Source: an uncultured Microbacteriaceae bacterium
GTDB taxonomy: Bacteria > Actinomycetota > Actinomycetes > Actinomycetales > Microbacteriaceae
Direction of reading: 5' to 3'
Length of the DNA: 35,355 nucleotides
Assembly (NCBI GenBank): GCA_903859205.1
Contig: CAIOLM010000020.1
Coordinates: 1-35,355, forward strand
Shown: positions 32,922-35,355 of the stretch, piece by piece
Layout of the letters: the number at the start of each line of letters is the position of its first letter
How positions within the stretch are numbered: the stretch's first letter is position 1
The notes under the pieces: generated by a model
What the model was told of the DNA's origin: nothing
The model's input: the letters and a program-made list of their open reading frames with translations, nothing else
Database searches by the model: none
Program-made: the position numbers and the translations under genes

Positions 32922-33707
32922 ATGATCGCTATGGGTTACACCCGTTTGAAGGCGTTCGAGGAGTCTGGCTATGTCATTCTCGACTCGTACGACCAGGCAG
33001 CAGACCCCAAGGAATGGCTTGACGTCGAGTACGTCAACTGGAAGTCCTCGGGCGTTACTAGATTCGCACCCCTCGCTTCGGCATTCGGTGAGATGGAATG
33101 TAACGGTTTCTGGAACCACACCCCGCCCCGCACCGACAAAGACGGTGTCTGGGTTCAGGCCAACGTCGAGAAGGCCCCCATTCTGCAGCGTCGCGCTGCC
33201 GAGCCCGGCGCCAACGTCGGACGCTGCCGCATCATTGAGCTTCAGCCGAACGAGTACGGTGACGCTCTCTACAACATGCACCAGGACGATAACAACCGTC
33301 TGAACCCAGACGGAACCGGTTGGATCGTTCGTGGATTCTTCAACCTCACTGACAACCCCGACTCGGTCATGATTCTTCGTGAAGACCGTTTCGACCCGTC
33401 GACCGAGATTCGCATCCCGCTGCCTGCTGGCGCACAGATGATTCTGGACACCCAGCGCTTCTGGCACGCCGTGTGGCACCAGGGCACCGAGCCGCGCTAC
33501 TGCCTCATCACGTCGTGGGAGTCAGGTCCCGAGCTCGACGCGTACATCGCCAAGTACCACGGTATGCCGCACATCGAGAATTACCCCGTGAGCAAAGAGA
33601 CTGCCGAAAAGGCGGAGGCTCACTTCTTGGGTCGCGTAGAGGCTCGTGCCGCTGCGCTGGCTGCTGCCGGCAAGGTCGACGAGGGCGTAAAAGACCCAGA
33701 GGCCTAA
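32922..33707 (+). CDS. Putative Fe(II)/2-oxoglutarate-dependent dioxygenase of unrecognised subfamily
   Basis: A 261-residue soluble protein I cannot assign to a named family. It has a full facial-triad layout: H120-x-D122 in NMHQDDNN, H182 in RFWHAVWH and R192 ten residues later in EPRYCLITS. That is the iron and 2-oxoglutarate ligand pattern of double-stranded beta-helix oxygenases. The C-terminal ~45 residues are an Ala/Glu/Lys-rich helix. Start is ATG 32922 or ATG 32931; GAAAGG (32914-32919) fits the second better by spacing. It has its own terminator and the next gene encodes another oxygenase. The substrate is unknown; phytanoyl-CoA-like or amino-acid hydroxylases are possibilities. Confidence 0.75.
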   Translation: MIAMGYTRLKAFEESGYVILDSYDQAADPKEWLDVEYVNWKSSGVTRFAPLASAFGEMECNGFWNHTPPRTDKDGVWVQANVEKAPILQRRAAEPGANVGRCRIIELQPNEYGDALYNMHQDDNNRLNPDGTGWIVRGFFNLTDNPDSVMILREDRFDPSTEIRIPLPAGAQMILDTQRFWHAVWHQGTEPRYCLITSWESGPELDAYIAKYHGMPHIENYPVSKETAEKAEAHFLGRVEARAAALAAAGKVDEGVKDPEA

Positions 33708-33733
33708 GCCTGCAACACAGCCGTTACCGCTGT

Positions 33734-33767
33734 CTCGAAAGCCCCGAGGAAACTCGGGGCTTTCGAG
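33734..33767 (+). terminator. Strong stem-loop terminator
   Basis: A perfect 15-bp stem (33734-33748 with 33753-33767) is capped by a GAAA tetraloop, 27 nt after the dioxygenase stop. The T-run is weak (TTTT only at 33781-33784), so termination is likely but could be partial. Confidence 0.8.
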
Positions 33768-33810
33768 CGTCTAGACGGGCTTTTCGTCGTTTGTGCTGTG
33801 AGGCTCAACT

Positions 33811-33816
33811 TAGGCT
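33811..33816 (+). promoter_or_regulatory. Putative -10 box of a leaderless transcript for the MpaB-like gene
   Basis: TAGGCT ends 7 nt before the ATG at 33824, as at prfB and ftsE. No Shine-Dalgarno is present. Confidence 0.45.
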
Positions 33817-33823
33817 TTCGAAC

Positions 33824-34720
33824 ATGGGACGGTTTGCCTCGAGCGTTCGCTCACACCTGCTGGAGACCTTCTCGGGCGAGCCCGATGGAACCCCGAAGTG
33901 GGTCAAGAAGATCGAGGGCGGCGACGACATCGGGTTCTTCGGCCCCGGTTCTGCGCCCTGGGCGGTGCACGGCGGTATGGCGACCATGGTGGCGGGCATC
34001 CGTGCGCTGCTGATGCAGACCCTGCACCCTGGAGCGATGGCGGGCGTGCACGACTGGTCGCGCTACAAAGAGGACCCGCTCGGCCGGCTCGCCGGCACGA
34101 TTCAGTGGCTCATCACTATCACCTTCGCTGACACCGGGCTCGCTCGCGCCGAGTCTGCTCGCGTGAGCGGCTTTCACGAGCGCGTGAAGGGCGCCTACAT
34201 AGACGCGCAGGGAGTTGAGCGCTCATACTCTGCTGGCGACCCCGAGCTTCTCTACTGGGTGCACGTCGTCTTTACGGATGCTTTCCTGGGCTGTCACGAA
34301 ACGTGGGGCGCTCCCATCCCGGGTGGTGCTGACAGGTATGTCAGTGACTGGGCTATAGCCGGAGAACTCGTTGGTGTGGTGAACCCACCCCGGAGCGAGA
34401 ACGAGCTGCGCGCCGCGATGCACCAGTTCAACGTCGACGGAATTCTCAAACACGACGAACGCGTCGAGGAGACCATCGCATTCTTGCGCCGGCCGCCGCT
34501 GCGCCGCTCGATGATCCCGTTTTATCGGGTGCTCTTCGCCGGTGCGGTTGCCTCGATTCCCGAGGAGTACCGCCGCGTGCTCGGACTCAAGCGACCGTGG
34601 TGGCCGGCAGTGACCCTGACCCGAGTCATTCTGGGCATTCTCAGACTGTTGCTGGGGCCCTCGTCGACATCAGAGGATGCCGCGCGCATTCGCATCGCTC
34701 GAATATCTAGCGCTTCTTAA
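33824..34720 (+). CDS. DUF2236 / MpaB-like (rubber oxygenase catalytic domain) oxygenase
   Basis: A 298-residue mostly helical protein. The family signatures are present: LLMQTLHPGAMAGVHDWSRY, EDPLGRLAGTIQWLITITF and HVVFTDAFLGCHETWG, which carry the histidines expected to bind haem in latex-clearing-protein and MpaB relatives. A hydrophobic stretch near the C-terminus (~265-285) may attach it to the membrane. The start is ATG 33824; the frame is open upstream, but that part is the dioxygenase gene read in another frame. Members mostly have no known substrate. The last 14 nt overlap the convergent hisN-like gene. Confidence 0.88.
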   Translation: MGRFASSVRSHLLETFSGEPDGTPKWVKKIEGGDDIGFFGPGSAPWAVHGGMATMVAGIRALLMQTLHPGAMAGVHDWSRYKEDPLGRLAGTIQWLITITFADTGLARAESARVSGFHERVKGAYIDAQGVERSYSAGDPELLYWVHVVFTDAFLGCHETWGAPIPGGADRYVSDWAIAGELVGVVNPPRSENELRAAMHQFNVDGILKHDERVEETIAFLRRPPLRRSMIPFYRVLFAGAVASIPEEYRRVLGLKRPWWPAVTLTRVILGILRLLLGPSSTSEDAARIRIARISSAS

Positions 34721-35355
34721 TTACCTCGAGAACATCGACGTGCAGCTTGCCGTTGGTGGCCAGCGCACTGCCGTGCCAGATGTCGGGGTGGCCTTCAAGC
34801 GAGCTGAAGGTTCCGCCGGCTTCGGTGACAATCGGCATCAGCGCCGCCATGTCGTATGGCTTGAGGTCGAACTCGCCGGCGACGTCGAGAATGCCCTCGG
34901 CGACCATCATGTACGACCACATGTCGCCATAGGCGCGCGTGCGCCAGACCTTGCGACTCAGCGATACGAGCTCGTCGAGATAGCCGGCTTGGTCCCACTG
35001 CTGAATCGAGTTGTAGCTGATGGATGCGTCGGCCAGGCTTTCGACGCCAGAAACCTGCAGGCGGCGCGGCTCACTCACTGCCTCGATAGGTTCGCCGAGG
35101 AGCCCGTTCAGGCCATCGGGCAAGGGGAGTGCCGCCAGAGCATCGCCGGACTCGTCGACCCACGCGCCGTTGTCTTTGGCGGCCCACCAACGCTTGCCCA
35201 GAGCGGGAGCGCTGACAACGCCGATGACAGGAACGCCGTCGATGGCCAGCGCAATGAGCGTGGCCCACACGGGAACCCCGCGCAAGAAGTTCGACGTGCC
35301 GTCGATGGGGTCGATGATCCACTGGCGGTGCGGGTGATCCGCGGTGCTCACGGGG
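34707..35355 (-). CDS. hisN: Histidinol-phosphatase, inositol-monophosphatase family (partial, 5' end outside window)
   Basis: The C-terminal ~215 residues of an IMPase-fold, Mg-dependent phosphatase. The metal site DPIDGTSNFLRG is near the cut edge, followed by VPVWATLIALAIDGVPVIGVV, which is typical of the HisN type acting on histidinol phosphate. The second metal region reads EFDLKPYDMAALMPIVTEAGG. A GTG at 35349-35351 is not the true start because ~70 residues of the fold should precede the metal motif. Plain inositol-1-phosphatase remains possible. It ends inside the convergent MpaB-like gene with a 14-nt overlap. Confidence 0.85.
   Translation of the reverse strand, partial: PVSTADHPHRQWIIDPIDGTSNFLRGVPVWATLIALAIDGVPVIGVVSAPALGKRWWAAKDNGAWVDESGDALAALPLPDGLNGLLGEPIEAVSEPRRLQVSGVESLADASISYNSIQQWDQAGYLDELVSLSRKVWRTRAYGDMWSYMMVAEGILDVAGEFDLKPYDMAALMPIVTEAGGTFSSLEGHPDIWHGSALATNGKLHVDVLEVIKKR

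Overview
The window looks like a chromosomal segment of a high-GC actinobacterium, most probably Micrococcales and Microbacteriaceae-like. This is inferred from GTG starts, the actinobacterial gene orders PMT/rsmI-metG-tatD-rsmA-ispE-ABC-F, tRNA-Gln-glmU-prs and prfB-ftsE-ftsX-smpB-ssrA, an actinobacterial tmRNA tag, and many starts that look leaderless (a TANNNT-type box 6-10 nt before the start codon, no Shine-Dalgarno).

Layout. 1-2544: the end of a substrate-binding protein gene, a polar amino-acid ABC permease and ATPase, and a TauE/SafE exporter that seems to start at ATT. 2577-4256: an MFS transporter with a Lys/Ala/Pro tail, ended by a perfect bidirectional terminator. 4311-6172 (minus): a CoA-binding protein and MetY. 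6263-7786 (minus): a protein O-mannosyltransferase. 7838-14847: rsmI, metG, tatD, rsmA, ispE and an ABC-F ATPase. 14908-18570: an AraC-type regulator, an HSL-type esterase and a Baeyer-Villiger-type monooxygenase, a plausible ketone-to-ester-to-alcohol pathway; a MarR gene converges on it. 19157-22559: tRNA-Gln, glmU, prs and a beta-hydroxyacid dehydrogenase.

22560-25518 is an accessory surface region. It holds a truncated pilin-like gene remnant, a sortase-anchored protein with six 42-residue repeats, and a small tad-type cluster (pilin-like peptide, two TadE-like proteins, one TadG-like protein) without any secretion ATPase in the window. 25515-26804 (minus) is an MFS transporter. 26880-31609 combines translation and division genes (prfB, ftsE, ftsX, smpB, glutathione peroxidase, ssrA), so both dedicated trans-translation components are within 1.6 kb. 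31626-34720: an AlkX/YcaQ-like DNA glycosylase, an unrecognised Fe(II)/2-oxoglutarate-type dioxygenase and a DUF2236/MpaB-like oxygenase. The right edge cuts a HisN-like phosphatase gene.

No complete novel defence or mobile system is visible. The strongest unusual signals are: a perfect 17-bp inverted repeat flanking the tmRNA gene; dispersed hairpin units (GAGCNYGTCGA core) with compensatory changes, one pair being in frame inside the ABC-F linker and one supplying both stop codons of convergent genes; a 21-bp hairpin over the start of the ABC permease; the ATT start; a His-to-Phe change in the Baeyer-Villiger fingerprint; and the repeat protein beside a broken pilin copy.
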